Source: Skeletonema tropicum (Eukaryota > Bacillariophyta > Thalassiosirophyceae > Thalassiosirales > Thalassiosiraceae). From it: DNA of 64,000 bases. Shown here piece by piece: positions 12,328 through 22,769 of this stretch. Location of the stretch: the NCBI GenBank assembly GCA_037178625.1, contig CM074130.1:1426001-1490000 (forward strand), read 5' to 3'. Numbering within the stretch: the stretch's first letter is position 1; each line of letters begins with the position of its first letter. Made by a program: the position numbers and the translations under genes. The notes below the pieces were generated by a model, which did no database searches, was not told the DNA's origin, and saw nothing but the letters and a program-made list of their open reading frames with translations.

Positions 12328-12671
12328 CTATTCAACCATTCCCTCCGCAGACTCGGTGTTATAATTCAGTAATTTTTCAATAAGATCCACATGCGTTAAC
12401 ATCTAATTCAATTCCATAGGAACAAAAGTCACGAGATATATCCAACGTTAGTATTCTGTGCCCTGTACGCAACAAAAACAAAAACTAGTCACAATACACC
12501 ACGAACATCATGTGAATAAACACTCACCATCCTTCGGCAGCAATATCTACGCAATCCCAGTTCATCAAGGGCATCACCTTCTGAGAAATCGGTTTGTAAT
12601 AAATTTAGATAGGTCTCCCATTTGTTGCCAATGACCTTACCGCAGGTGAAGCAGCGAACCGGAATAATCAT
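12328..12671 (-). CDS. RPB10: RNA polymerase subunit RPB10 (RPABC5)
   Basis: The first exon (12671-12528) encodes 48 residues beginning [18 protein letters not shown] and ending RRYCCRRM, a near-exact match to the small zinc-binding subunit shared by RNA polymerases I, II and III. The CxxC and CC pairs that bind zinc are intact. A GTGAGT donor follows. A 125-bp intron (12527-12403) ends in AG, and exon 2 (12402-12328) supplies [14 protein letters not shown] plus a short acidic tail. The total is 72 residues against about 67 in human. The gene is divergent from the DUF1995 gene, 258 bp away, so the two may share regulatory DNA. Identification is firm; only the exact splice site is inferred. 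Confidence 0.93.
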
Positions 12672-12929
12672 CTTGGGCGTTGATGTTATATGTTTTCAAA
12701 GAAGTGGTGGCTTTGATTGAGCTTTGCACATCCCTTGCTGTGCGGGCGGCTGTCATGTCCCATTATTTCGTTGATCAGTCCGTCCGCCGTTTAACCGAGG
12801 CCTTTATAACTTATTCGGTAAAAGTGTAGCGATTGCGCACTTTTCGCACTATATTCCGTACTTAAAGCACAAACGTGTCGCTTCATTTTTGGCACACACT
12901 TTACATTTTCAGCAACAATATCAACCACG

Positions 12930-14016
12930 ATGACGAGGAAGTTACTCCCCATATGCATCAGCGTGGCGGCGTCAATGTTCGCCGTCACCGCATTCCAGCA
13001 GACGCCCTACAAAACTACAAACTCCATCAACAGCACATTCGTCTTCATCTCGCCTATCCATCGGCAAGGTCTTTGGAGACAACACCACGAAGGAACAACA
13101 ACTCCCAAAAGACGTGAAAGATGCCATATCCAAATGTCGAGGGGCGGTTCAAAAGGCGTTAGAGAATAGATTATCTCGTATGGATGTAGAGATGCCTGTA
13201 GGTGCTAATTTCGGCGTTGAGAAGAAGAAAGCCTCCTCGCGTAAGAGTAGTTTGGCATCGTTGACTGATGATGATTCGTCGACGGAAGGGCTAACTATGG
13301 AGAAACTTGACACATCGAATAGAGAATTGGCACGTTTGTTCGTTGAGATGTTTCAACCTCTGGGAGGGCAGCATATTAGTGCAGTATTTAACGACGAGAA
13401 TCTTGCTGACGAAGCTCGTAAATTATGGAGTGGAGATCTAAGCGTGGAATGTAACATTGTTGCTATTGATCGAAAGTTGAAACGTTCTAGGGGTGGCTTA
13501 ATGGGTGGTAAGAAGAAGAAGAAGAAGGCTATGGGGTTTGCATCAAAAATGGCAGAGGAATTAGAGGACGATGGGTCATCAGGTCCATTCGTGTTACCTG
13601 AAGACACAGAGGTTGCTCTATTTGTTGCTCCCGGCCCGAAGGAATTGATTGCCATTGAACGAATATGCAACGAAGTGGGAATGGGAACGTGCGTCATTCT
13701 TCTCAATGCTAGACTGTCTCGTGTAGAGAAATATGTAAGTGACGACGCAAGAAAATTATTTGAGGGGTTTGAACCAGTTTGGTTCCTGGGAGCAGCTTCA
13801 CAGGAAAATGCTCCTGGATGCTTGATGCATCGAGCCTATCCAGGCAAGTGGCTGCTGGCGAGGAAACCCAAGGTTGGTGCTCCAAAGACAATTGCTACTC
13901 AGGACGACATGTTTACAGGAGAGGAGTGCGCTGTTGCATACCAAAGTATTGAGGTATCCGAAGCAGAGAAGACCGCAGAAAAGCTAGCGAGCAATGTTGC
14001 AGAGTGGTTCAAATAA
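12930..14016 (+). CDS. DUF1995 plastid protein (LPA3-like), one frame correction
   Basis: The N-terminus MTRKLLPICISVAASMFAV followed by TAFQQTP is a typical diatom plastid presequence. The body contains LPKDVKDAISKCRGAVQKAL near the domain start, and later FVAPGPKELIAIERI and GMGTCVILLNARLS, which match the DUF1995 family; plant LPA3, needed for photosystem II assembly, belongs to it. A lysine-rich run (GGKKKKKK) lies in the middle. Presequence and body are in different frames. Removing one base between about 13000 and 13075 gives a continuous 361-residue protein; the exact site cannot be fixed. The GTG at 13114 is not the likely start. The gene converges with ELP3, with only about 60 bp between stops. 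Function beyond the family is inferred. Confidence 0.7.
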
Positions 14017-14077
14017 TGAGTGCAGCCAGGTATAGAATCCATGCTAAGTACAAGCTAAAACAATGTAACGATACTAC

Positions 14078-15963
14078 TCATATTAACGATTTACTCATGT
14101 AGGGACCATCAAGCTCATATCCCATCTTTCTATAATAGTGACGCGTTCCAACTCCAGAGATTACCAACATCTTCTCGCTGCCGTGCTCTTCCCTAGCTAT
14201 CCTCTCCGCCTCTTCCATCAGCAACATACCAAATCCCTGATGTTGGAATCGGGTGGGGTCTCGACCAGACACAGCCACTGCAGTACCATAGACATGGAGT
14301 TCCCTCACGATGGATGATGGAACTTCGGATATTTCAGGTCGAAAGGCGACAGAGCTAGCTTTCCTCAACCTTAGTAAACCGATAAGAATGTCCTTTTGAG
14401 GATCTTCATAGGCAAGAAAGGTCTCCCACCCTCCATTGGCAACATAATCTCTTCGAATCAACTCGACGTCATCAGGACTGACAGCTTCCTGGATTTGCTT
14501 CATTCCGACTTCCCTAGGTACGAATGTCCTTGCAGGGTAAATCTAAGGTCACGCATCCTCGCCAGAGCTAGCTCTCGTAGATTTCCATGCTCAACTCCCG
14601 AACTCACAAGTGGCATTGGGATGTCATCGCTGGATTCTATACACACGCGTCCAAGGTGGAATCATTGCCATTACACTGGCAGTCAATTCCACCAACTGAT
14701 CAGGCGTGTAGTTGTGATATCTGCCAGTCTTCCAAAGCTCATACAATCCCCGTACCGCGAATAACCAAGGTAGGGTACAACTTCAACCCATCCGGACGGA
14801 AGGCGGGATTTTCAAAGAATTCTGTAAAGCCAGTTAAATCTCTCTCCAATCCAGTATTTGGAAGATCTGGCATCATGTGTGTTACCACCTTAAAACCACA
14901 ATCTTTCGCAAGGTGGAACGAGTTGGAAACTGCACTTACAGTATGTCCACGATTCGTCTCACGTGCCACACTCTCATAGATAGACTGCACGCCAATTTCA
15001 ATCCTTGTACATCCATATCCAAGCATCTCACTCAAATGGGGCTTTAGACAATAATCTGGTCGAGTCTCAATTGTAATCCCAATACATTTGATCGTTGACT
15101 GCTCCGAATATCGAACAGCTTCTTCCACTGACGAACTTTGAAAATAGGAGAAACAACACTTGGTGTGTGAGTACAGCCTCAAACTCATACAACCGCAGAA
15201 AAGGATATACTATTCAAAAGGGGGAGCTTACCTTTTATGTCCTGATAGTGCATCATGCAAATTTCGAATAAAGTAATCTTTGTATGATTTGTCCAAACTC
15301 ATAAACGTCCCGCCCATTACAATAAACTCCACCTTGTCAACACTGTGTCCCAACCCACGCAATTGTGCCACACGACCACGAGTTTGTGAGTACGGGTCGT
15401 ATCTTGCTCGGATGGCACGCATCGATGTAGGTTCGTACCCAGTATATGCTTGCGTAGAGTATTCAAAGTCACTATCGGGTCCACCAGGACAGTAGACACA
15501 CACTCCTCCAGTCATGGCAATATGTGGACATCGATGAGGCTTGCTCATGACAGCCACAACAGCCACACCCGATGCTGTCCTGACAGGCTTTTGACGTAGA
15601 AACGGCAAGAGCTTTGGTTTGTATTCGGGGGGGATGGAGGATAAAATATCTGTAATGCGTGGGACACCCGGTAGTTTGTACTTGCGCGCCGATTGTGCCT
15701 TGAGTGCTGTGAAATTGAGTGATTTGTTATCGTTGTAGGCTGTGATTAATGTTTGTACGATGTGGCTGATTGCTAGTGCGTAATTTGTGTTGGAGGTCAT
15801 TCCCACGAGATTGTTGTTGTTGTTGCCCTTGCTATTGCCATTGGATTTATTTGTTTTTGGACCCTTCGTCTTCTTCTTGTTGTGAATTTTGACTACACCA
15901 GCGTCGTCGGAGTCATCGCTGCCGGCGGCAGGATTGATTATCTCATGATTGTGAGACACCCAT
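14078..15963 (-). CDS. ELP3: Elongator subunit ELP3 (tRNA wobble-uridine modification), several frame corrections
   Basis: Exon A (15963-15232) and exon B (15135-14078) flank a 96-bp GTAAGC...CAAAG intron. The radical-SAM half has the [4Fe-4S] cysteines in [17 protein letters not shown]. The second half is a GNAT acetyltransferase (QHQGFGMLL, ending [14 protein letters not shown]). Together they install the cm5 group on wobble uridines of tRNAs. Exon B needs four single-base removals (near 14748, 14626, 14545 and 14516) to recover the conserved RGTGLYELW, QRDIPMPLV, CKDIRT and REVGMKQIQ blocks. The best start, MGVSQS at 15963, needs one more near 15946. Corrected length is about 594 residues (human 547), the excess being an Asn/Lys-rich N-terminus. 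All flanking residues match the family, so this does not look like an old pseudogene. Confidence 0.9.
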
Positions 15964-16586
15964 ATTGAGAATATTTTCAGTTGAGCGCAAATAATAATGA
16001 TGTACGTAGGAGTAGTCTGATTGCGGTCGAAGTCTCCTCTCACTGCAGTCTGCAGTGGCTGTCAAAAGATTTGAGTAACTTCTTCAGTATTTATTAATGG
16101 ATGTTGATCAGGAGCGATGGAACAACAGCGAGATGATAATGATGTTCATCATTCAGCTGCAAGTAGTGTGTAGTGTAGCAGCAGGTAGCAGCCGGTCGGT
16201 GTGTTTGTGTTCGGTGTGGGTTTGAGGCTGGTCGAGGTGATGGGGATTAGTGACTCAGATTCAATTTTAATATTAGTTCCTACGTTCCTGTGTCCCGAAT
16301 TGTTGCCTACCATTGATGTTGGGCGACAATCTTCTTCAGCATTATTATTCACATGCTTCTGCTGTACAAGCAGTAGGTACTTCTTAGCATTACATGAAGG
16401 AGAGAACTGCTGAACTCTGAACTGCTGGGTACATTTACTGCATTATCGAAGTCTTCGAAGAGAAGAATATTTGAAGCAAGAATTGGAAGTGAACTAAATT
16501 ATCAACTTGCACATATATTTACGCTTCAATACAGGGATACTCAATACAAATAGGAAACTACACAAACGAAAGACAACAAATCAACA
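15964..16586. promoter_or_regulatory. Divergent upstream region of ELP3 and FCF1
   Basis: This is 620 bp between two genes read outwards. It contains GT/TG-rich stretches (about 16180-16220). The AC-rich leader before the FCF1 ATG (about 16545-16586) contains no upstream ATG. I see no gene here. Confidence 0.35.
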
Positions 16587-17173
16587 ATGGGTAAAGCCAA
16601 GAAGACTCGTAAGTTCGCAGTAGCCAAAAAGATCATCTCACCGAAAGATGCACGTATCAAATCGAACCAAAAACAACAAAAGGCATTGGCCGAGTCCAAG
16701 AAAGAAAAACCACGACATGTCGATCAGGCCATATCCGCCCTCTTCTTCCAATACAACACTCAACTTGGACCACCCTATCATATACTCGTGGATACCAACT
16801 TTATAAACTTTTCTATTCGGAATAAAATGGATATTGTTCGAAGTATGATGGATTGTCTTCTTGCCAAGTGCATCCCCTGCATCACTGATTGTGTCATGGG
16901 CGAATTGGAGAAATTGGGAGCGAAATACAAGGTTGCACTAAAGTTGGCACAAGATCCACGATTTGAACGCATTCCCTGCCAATGTAGGGGATGTTATGCA
17001 GACTGATTGTTTAGGTTAATATGGTCAAACAGTGGAGATGCTTCATTGTTGCTACTTGTGATAAGGAGCTGAGGGGAAGGATACGAAAGATTCCTGGAGT
17101 GCCGTGCATGTATATTAGTTCTCATAGGTATACAGTTGAACGAATGCCTGAGGCTTTCGGAGCACCAAGGTAA
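16587..17173 (+). CDS. FCF1: FCF1/UTP24 PIN-domain endonuclease for 18S rRNA processing, two frame corrections
   Basis: [17 protein letters not shown] and the PIN-domain block [20 protein letters not shown] identify FCF1, the small-subunit processome nuclease that cuts pre-rRNA at early sites. The frame stops at 17006 inside the conserved YADDCLV block. Removing one base near 17004 and one G near 17016 restores YADDCLVNMVKQ and then [20 protein letters not shown] and MYISSHRY, ending GAPR at 17173. The corrected protein is 194 residues, against 198 in human. The second Asp of YADD is part of the acidic catalytic set, so an uncorrected product would be dead. The gene converges on the transporter, leaving 93 bp between stops. 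Confidence 0.92.
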
Positions 17174-17266
17174 CGTGGAGATAGTCAGTGGAAGGGGACG
17201 GGTAATAAATGCAGTTCGTGTAGAAAGAAGTAATAATATCAAGCATGAACTATGGTAAAGTACTTT

Positions 17267-19017
17267 CTAATCAAACTCCCTCTTGGAATCGTACAGGAAC
17301 AAAAAGCAAAACGCTCCTGCAATACAAACCATTGAATTCAATTGAAACACGGTTCTCCATCCTGAGCCTTCTTCACTGGACATCATATCCAATATTTGTC
17401 CTGTGACAGACACGCTGATACTTCCAATCATCACACCAGGCAACGATGTTAACGAGTACAGCAATCCTGCCCACCGCTCGCCTGCTTTCTCCTGAGTAGC
17501 CGCTCCGAATCCAGCGGCGTCCATAGCTTGCAATCCGAACCGCACCGCCTAACAAAATTTGAGCTGTTGTTACCTGCTCTGGCAGGTTTGAGAGTAAAAA
17601 TAGACATGTTGCAGGTCCAAATAGGGCCACACTCTGAAATAGTTTCCGCACATTCGTTCTTGTTTCTATTGAAATGCCGTCGCTCTCTCCCGAGCTCAAC
17701 TTTACTAGTAGAAAGTCTGCTAAGTTTCCTGCTGTGAGGCCTCCTATCATGCCGCAGATGCTAGGCCCGATGGAAAAGAGTGCCGATTCCTTTGTATTCA
17801 GGCCGTACTGTTCGCTGAAAAATGTTGGTGTCCATGCTAACAGATTATAGAGCTCAAAATTCTTTGCAGCATGCGCTAGCATCATGCCCCAAACTCCTGG
17901 TGATCTCAAAAAGTCAGCCCACGGTGCCGACTGCACAAGAAGTTGAATATCTTGGAACCTTCTGAAAGAATTATCATCACCAGTATTGTCTTTTGCGATG
18001 TCTTCCAGCATCATTCTCCACCAGGCATTCTTGGAAGACAAGACTGGCATCATCTTCAACCATTGTATTCACAAAAGTTTCAGTGCAATCTTCTGTGCGA
18101 CCAATACTGTTCTTGGAAGGAGAGTCTTTTGCCAGGAAGTACCACGGTAATAACCAAATCAAGCCAGCAATACCGTAGATGTAGAACATTCCTCTCCATC
18201 CCTCAATATCAGCTGCTCCTCCATCAAGCCCACTCACTTGATCCATCAGCCACGGACTAACAAGATATGCACTAACAGTACCCAGCTGAAACCCAGACAA
18301 TATAATGGCAAGTGTTGTGGCTTTCTTTTCAGGAGGCACCCAGTTCGCAAGTATTCGTTGCATTGTAGGTAACACGACTGCTTCTGCAGAGCCCATAATC
18401 GCCCGAATAGATAGCAATGGGAATAATATAGATGCGTTGTTGCTCAATTCAGCCAGAACAGGCGTACCAAGCGTCGCCAAACTCCAAAGGAACACACCGA
18501 CCATCATTAGTAGCCGAGCACTAACTACCGAGACTGCAAGCCCAATTGGCAAGATTGCTGCTCCGTATCCATAACTGACTGCACTCGAGATTTGCCCCTT
18601 CATTGTCTCCGTATAACCAAACTCTGATGAAATTGGTAGAATTGCTATTGACATTGCCACCCTGTCCAGTGCAGAGAGGAGTGTCACACAGAAGCACAAA
18701 GCAAGGATTGGATAGAACTCCGAATCTATAATTTGTTGCTGACTGGTTGACTGCAATGGCTGTGTATTACTGGGATATAAAACTTCATCATCATCATCAT
18801 CAACTTTTCTAATTGGACCAGACGTCTCCAATTGAATCTCTTCTTCAAGTTGTTGCTTCAATGAGAATCTTTCATGACCATATTGACTCCGCAGGTTGAT
18901 TGTGTTAGTTGGTTTTCTAGAAGATATACATGTTGTAGGGCAGAGAAATGCTGAAGACTGCGAGACGCCAAGCAACCCTATTGCTGAATGCAGTATCAGG
19001 GAGGGCAAAGGTCTCAT
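17267..19017 (-). CDS. SLC17/PHT4-like anion transporter, possible plastid envelope, two frame corrections
   Basis: This is a major facilitator protein of about 582 residues. The N-terminus has a hydrophobic signal ending SSAFLCP, a plausible plastid presequence, then an acidic spacer. The core begins LDRVAMSIAILPISSEFGY and includes RAIMGSAEAVVLPTMQRILANW and WRGMFYIYG, typical of the SLC17/PHT4 group that moves phosphate or organic anions. The C-terminal half carries further membrane spans (SPGVWGMMLAHAAKNFELYN, LAWTPTFFSEQYGLNTKES). One extra base near 18040-18060 and another near 17530-17540 separate the three reading segments; removing both gives one frame divisible by three. Short introns at these points are a weaker alternative (a 31-nt GT-AG span fits the first). 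Substrate is not predictable from sequence. Confidence 0.75.
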
Positions 19018-19597
19018 GTTGTTTCAAACTTTGGTATTGTTATATATACTTCTTATGCGCTGTCGCTAAATTCGGCCATGATGGTAGTACACCGAAGCCC
19101 AAATGAACACAACGACCAGAGCTTAGTAGCAAGCCTGCCGGCATCCGGCATGTTCTTTGTTTGCGAGACCACCGACCACCGACGAAGATTCATTTTTTGG
19201 CGCGAGAGGCGAGAGGTGTGGGAGGGCGAGAGTACAAAAAATACGATACAATGTCTAGGTAGGTACGTATAAGTACTTGAGGTTACTTCTTAGCTCTTCT
19301 ACTAAGCGCAGGTCGGAGCAAGTCCATACTACTACTTCTTACTGTATGATCTATCCCCAATTGCAGCAGCGTCCTAAGAAGTATGATGCAGCATGTTCAG
19401 GGGAGCCAAGAATGATGCTTCTTGCGGTTGGAATAAGTCTCGCCATTGACAGTGTAGTGCTCAGTCGTACTTGGATAGCCCGGGAGAAAATATCACAATG
19501 ATTTTTAACATGAGCGAGCAGCCTATTTCTAATGAATCTAAATCCGTCATAAATTGTCACGCTGTATGTAGTTTACTCTCCACGCATTTTCCATTCC
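19018..19597. other. Intergenic, no gene recognised
   Basis: This is 580 bp between the transporter start and the MoaC stop. It probably carries the transporter promoter. Short open frames at 19277 and 19351 have no recognisable product. Confidence 0.4.
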
Positions 19598-20719
19598 TCA
19601 CGATGCTCTAAAATCTGATTTACCGCCAGTTTTACCCATCAACACCGTGCTTCCAATCTCAACACGATGACTAACAGCCTTGACCATATCATAGATAGTT
19701 AACGCAGCAACCGCTGCACCCGTGAGTGCTTCCATTTCCACACCTGTCTTGTGCGTGACTCGACATTCACATTCAATAATGGCCCTATTGTCTATTAGTT
19801 GTATATCAATATTGACTCTATCCAGTGGCAGCGGATGACATAAAGGGATCAAATCCGACGTCCGCTTGGCCGCCATAATGCCAGCAATCTTGGCAGTTTC
19901 AAATATAGGACCCTTGGGACCAATCATTTCGCTACTCCTCTGTCCTTTCTCTTGAGTTGTACGAAGTTGAAATGCAGATAAAACTTCTGGAGGAAAGATT
20001 ACAGAAGATTTTGCCGTGGCTATTCGTCGTGTGACTGCTTTGTGGCCGACATCTACCATACTAACGCCATCGCCTTGATGGTTCAAGTGAGAGAATGGCT
20101 GTGCAGCATCATTACTAGATGGTGTAACCTCGGTTGTATCTTGTTGCTGGTGCTGATTGGATGACCCTCCTCTCATTGCTTGATGAAGGATATGCATTTG
20201 AGATGCTTCAATTTGTTGCATCCCACCATTATTCGACCATGCAATCTTTTCTTCATCAGAGAATTGGAACAGTGCCTCTCGTTCCTCATATGCTTCCTCA
20301 CGCGTTTCTGCATCCCACAGATCTCCAGTGGGACGTGTTGTATCTTTAAATGTTTCAGAATGTTGTGTTGTATCATTAATTTGTTCGTTGTATGTCTTTG
20401 CAAGCGTTGAAAGATCTTGACTATCAGAAGCATCGTCCGACGACGGACCAAATATTGCATCGCGTTCGGAATCAATCTCTTTCATTTGTTCATGATACAG
20501 CGAATGAAGTTCGGTGCCATCTTTGTTGTTGTCAACTCGAAAGCAAGCACTTGATGTAGATGTGCATCTAGTATTGCTGTGTTGTGACGCAGTGTGTGAA
20601 AACTTTCGTAGCCGCGAACTCGCGGTGGCGGAATACTTTCTGTAGATTGAAGGTTGCAATGCCTTTTCGGCAACGCGACAGAGCTGGGAGCAACGTAGAA
20701 GAGACGATGATGGCATCAT
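19598..20719 (-). CDS. moaC: MoaC, cyclic pyranopterin monophosphate synthase
   Basis: The C-terminal 150 residues are a complete MoaC domain: SMVDVGHKAVTRR, LIPLCHPLPLDRVNID with the catalytic His, GVEMEALTGAAVAALTIYDM and VKAVSHRVEIG, ending in a KTGGKS loop. The enzyme converts the MoaA product to cyclic pyranopterin monophosphate, the first stable molybdenum-cofactor intermediate. I chose the start at 20719 because MMPSSSLLRCSQLCRVAEKA, rich in Ser and Arg and lacking acids, looks like a mitochondrial presequence, where this step occurs in other eukaryotes. An earlier in-frame ATG at 20863 adds an unlikely His/Cys-rich stretch. About 200 residues of low-complexity acidic/Gln-rich sequence lie between the presequence and the domain. 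There is no fused MoaA domain. The frame is intact. Confidence 0.88.
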   Translation of the reverse strand: MMPSSSLLRCSQLCRVAEKALQPSIYRKYSATASSRLRKFSHTASQHSNTRCTSTSSACFRVDNNKDGTELHSLYHEQMKEIDSERDAIFGPSSDDASDSQDLSTLAKTYNEQINDTTQHSETFKDTTRPTGDLWDAETREEAYEEREALFQFSDEEKIAWSNNGGMQQIEASQMHILHQAMRGGSSNQHQQQDTTEVTPSSNDAAQPFSHLNHQGDGVSMVDVGHKAVTRRIATAKSSVIFPPEVLSAFQLRTTQEKGQRSSEMIGPKGPIFETAKIAGIMAAKRTSDLIPLCHPLPLDRVNIDIQLIDNRAIIECECRVTHKTGVEMEALTGAAVAALTIYDMVKAVSHRVEIGSTVLMGKTGGKSDFRAS

Positions 20720-21070
20720 GGAGGAGATGATATCTACAGATGTGTGGTGATAGTGGTGAGTGGACTGTTGACTGTGCGCTTGATGGAGGTCGCGCCAAAA
20801 TTCCGGACATATTGCCCAAGAAGAAGTACAATGCTCTTCATTCTGTCCGTGATTCTGCAACATACAACAAATCGATTGCGTAGGTGTAGGTACAGTTCAT
20901 CCCAATGTAGCAGCACATCACTTTTGCTTTGTACCATACGCCTTGTGTTGTAGCGAATCTGGTCAATACTTTAGGCATAATTGTGTTACAACGCAAGAAT
21001 GATTGATAGTTTGTATTATGCTCACCCCATCACAATCCGTTAAACTCCAATAGCGTACAAAGGAAACTGT
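20720..21070. other. Intergenic, no gene recognised
   Basis: This is 350 bp between the MoaC start and the stop of the EMAP-II-like gene. It presumably holds the MoaC promoter and leader. No repeat or RNA gene is seen. Confidence 0.35.
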
Positions 21071-21903
21071 CTATGATACCTGTGCATCAGCCATGCCGCC
21101 TTCTGCAACACAACTTCCGGAGCCAGCAGTCAACTGGAACACCCTTGTAGGAAGCAACACCATTGCTATCTGTCTTCAAATCAGGAAAAACTTTCTCCAA
21201 TACTTTCTTCTTTTGAACTGCGTTTTCAGTTGCAGGGTCGCCCTCAAAGCCAGCACACGCAACACGCTCACCAATTGCAGCATCAGCTGGTGGATTGACG
21301 AATACTACTGAATCATCGTTGGAAGCACAGAGGACCATACCAGTGTGAGGGAAAGCCAACAAGCTTCCTCGCTTTTAGATTGGCCTAGAACACATACCCT
21401 CCTTCCAATTAGGTCTTCAGCCTCATAGTACGCCCGAAGTCCCGAAGCAATTTCTCTCGGTTGCTCTTCTCCGATATCAATCTTCTCACAAAAAAGCTTG
21501 TCTGCCTCCTCGTGTTCCCATGCTTCTTAGAATAACGCCTACTCGAATGTCAAGCTTCGATACATCCATCTCCACAGGCGCAGCGTCCTGTGGTGGCGAT
21601 TTCTTCTTCTTCTTTCTTTTGCTTCTTTTCAGCTTTTGCTTCCTCTTGGGCAGGTATAGCAGAATCGTCGTCATCATCATCGACAATTGCACCCTCATCA
21701 TCCTGCGCTGCAAGACTTTCCATGATGATTTGCAAAGTGAGTTCAAGATCCTCTTCCTTCGAAGAAGCTGATTTGCCATTTGGTCCTGTGGCAACAGCTA
21801 CCTGGGTTGTAGCCAAAGCGCTGCGAACGGGAACGCTCGTTGTGGCAGTTGATACAAACGCCGATGCGATCGTAGGGAGGAGTGCGGCGGCAAGAAGCTT
21901 CAT
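21071..21903 (-). CDS. EMAP-II/Arc1p-like tRNA-binding protein, possible plastid form, five frame corrections
   Basis: The start at 21903 gives MKLLAAALLPTIAS-AFVST, a textbook diatom plastid presequence. An acidic and Lys-rich linker follows. The tRNA-binding OB-fold contains SKLDIRVGVI, EADKLFCEKIDIGEEQPREI, NLKARKLVGFPSHGMVLCAS and an EMAP-II-like C-terminal extension (GFEGDPATENAV). This fold binds the tRNA elbow in Arc1p, AIMP1 and some Met/Tyr-tRNA synthetases. Reading through needs five single-base removals (near 21603, 21529, 21387, 21339 and 21130). With them the gene is 275 codons plus stop, exactly in frame, and every conserved block returns. No synthetase catalytic domain is attached, so it is probably a trans-acting cofactor. 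Plastid location is predicted only. Confidence 0.8.
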
Positions 21904-22769
21904 GGTAGGGATCAGCATGAATGAAATTATTGTGTGTGAGATGTGCGTCATGCGTCATGCGGGCAAAACCGAAAGCCGCCCTGTGGTAGGTGACACAGGC
22001 GGGCTGTTTCCGTCCTGGCAAACAAACCACCCGCGGAAATAAACCCGGAAAAGGTCCGGAACTTTCCCTCAGGACAAATTATAGGACAGGCGGGGAGTCC
22101 ACGGATGCATAGCCACGTCATCAAGTCTGTCCTTCGTTCAGCGTGGGAATAAGTAATAGATTCAAAGGATTCTTCCCTCGTCAGGACTCGTCAGCAAAAT
22201 AATAAATCATGTCAGGACCTTCTGTACGTCGGAATTCTATTGTCCTCCCAAAGAATTCTGTCCAGGTTCCTCCCTGATGCTTCAGGCAATTCAACGGCGC
22301 GTTCGTGGCACGGCTCTTGCCGGCTCTCGCTCTCGCTTCCGCAACACTCGACATATGCTCACAAATCTCCCCTATTGCTTCCACGAGCAATCACATAGTC
22401 AGTCGCCGAAGACTCCAATCACATTAATCCATTTCAGTCGTCTTCTCATCTGCAGAGAGACGGCTCATAATTAGGAAAGACGGTTCCCCACGACGGTTTC
22501 AGGACAATCTCAAGTCAAGGGTACGTGGTTTGATTGCATTTGCATTTGATCGAAAGAGTTCGGAGTGTGTATGTGTTGCACGGTTCATCTTTGACTCATC
22601 ACATCAACTCACATCTTCTTGTCAATCCCATCATCATAATTTTTCATATTACAGGAGGAACAAGACCCCCTTGCTACTACTATTCCAAAAGTACCAAGTA
22701 TAATATAAACAGAACCCTACTCACTCTACACGAGCACAAACCATCACAAAAAATATTCAACAGACTAAC
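21904..22769. promoter_or_regulatory. Divergent upstream region with one weak small ORF
   Basis: This 866-bp region separates the EMAP-II-like gene from the epimerase. A minus-strand frame at 22181-22354 (57 residues; MSSVAEARARAGKSRA, then NCLKHQGGTWTEFFG) looks more protein-like than its surroundings but I do not recognise it. It could be a small gene or part of one with an upstream exon. No other gene is visible. Confidence 0.3.
22699..22709 (+). promoter_or_regulatory. TATA-like box of the epimerase gene
   Basis: The motif tataatataaa lies 60-70 bp upstream of the ATG at 22770 and is followed by an AC-rich leader. Position and sequence suit a core promoter, but AT-rich diatom spacers produce such matches by chance. 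Confidence 0.4.

Noticed and set aside
13066..13110. A 43-bp GT-AG intron in the DUF1995 gene
   Set aside because: It would remove the LPKDVK start of the conserved domain; a single extra base upstream fits better.
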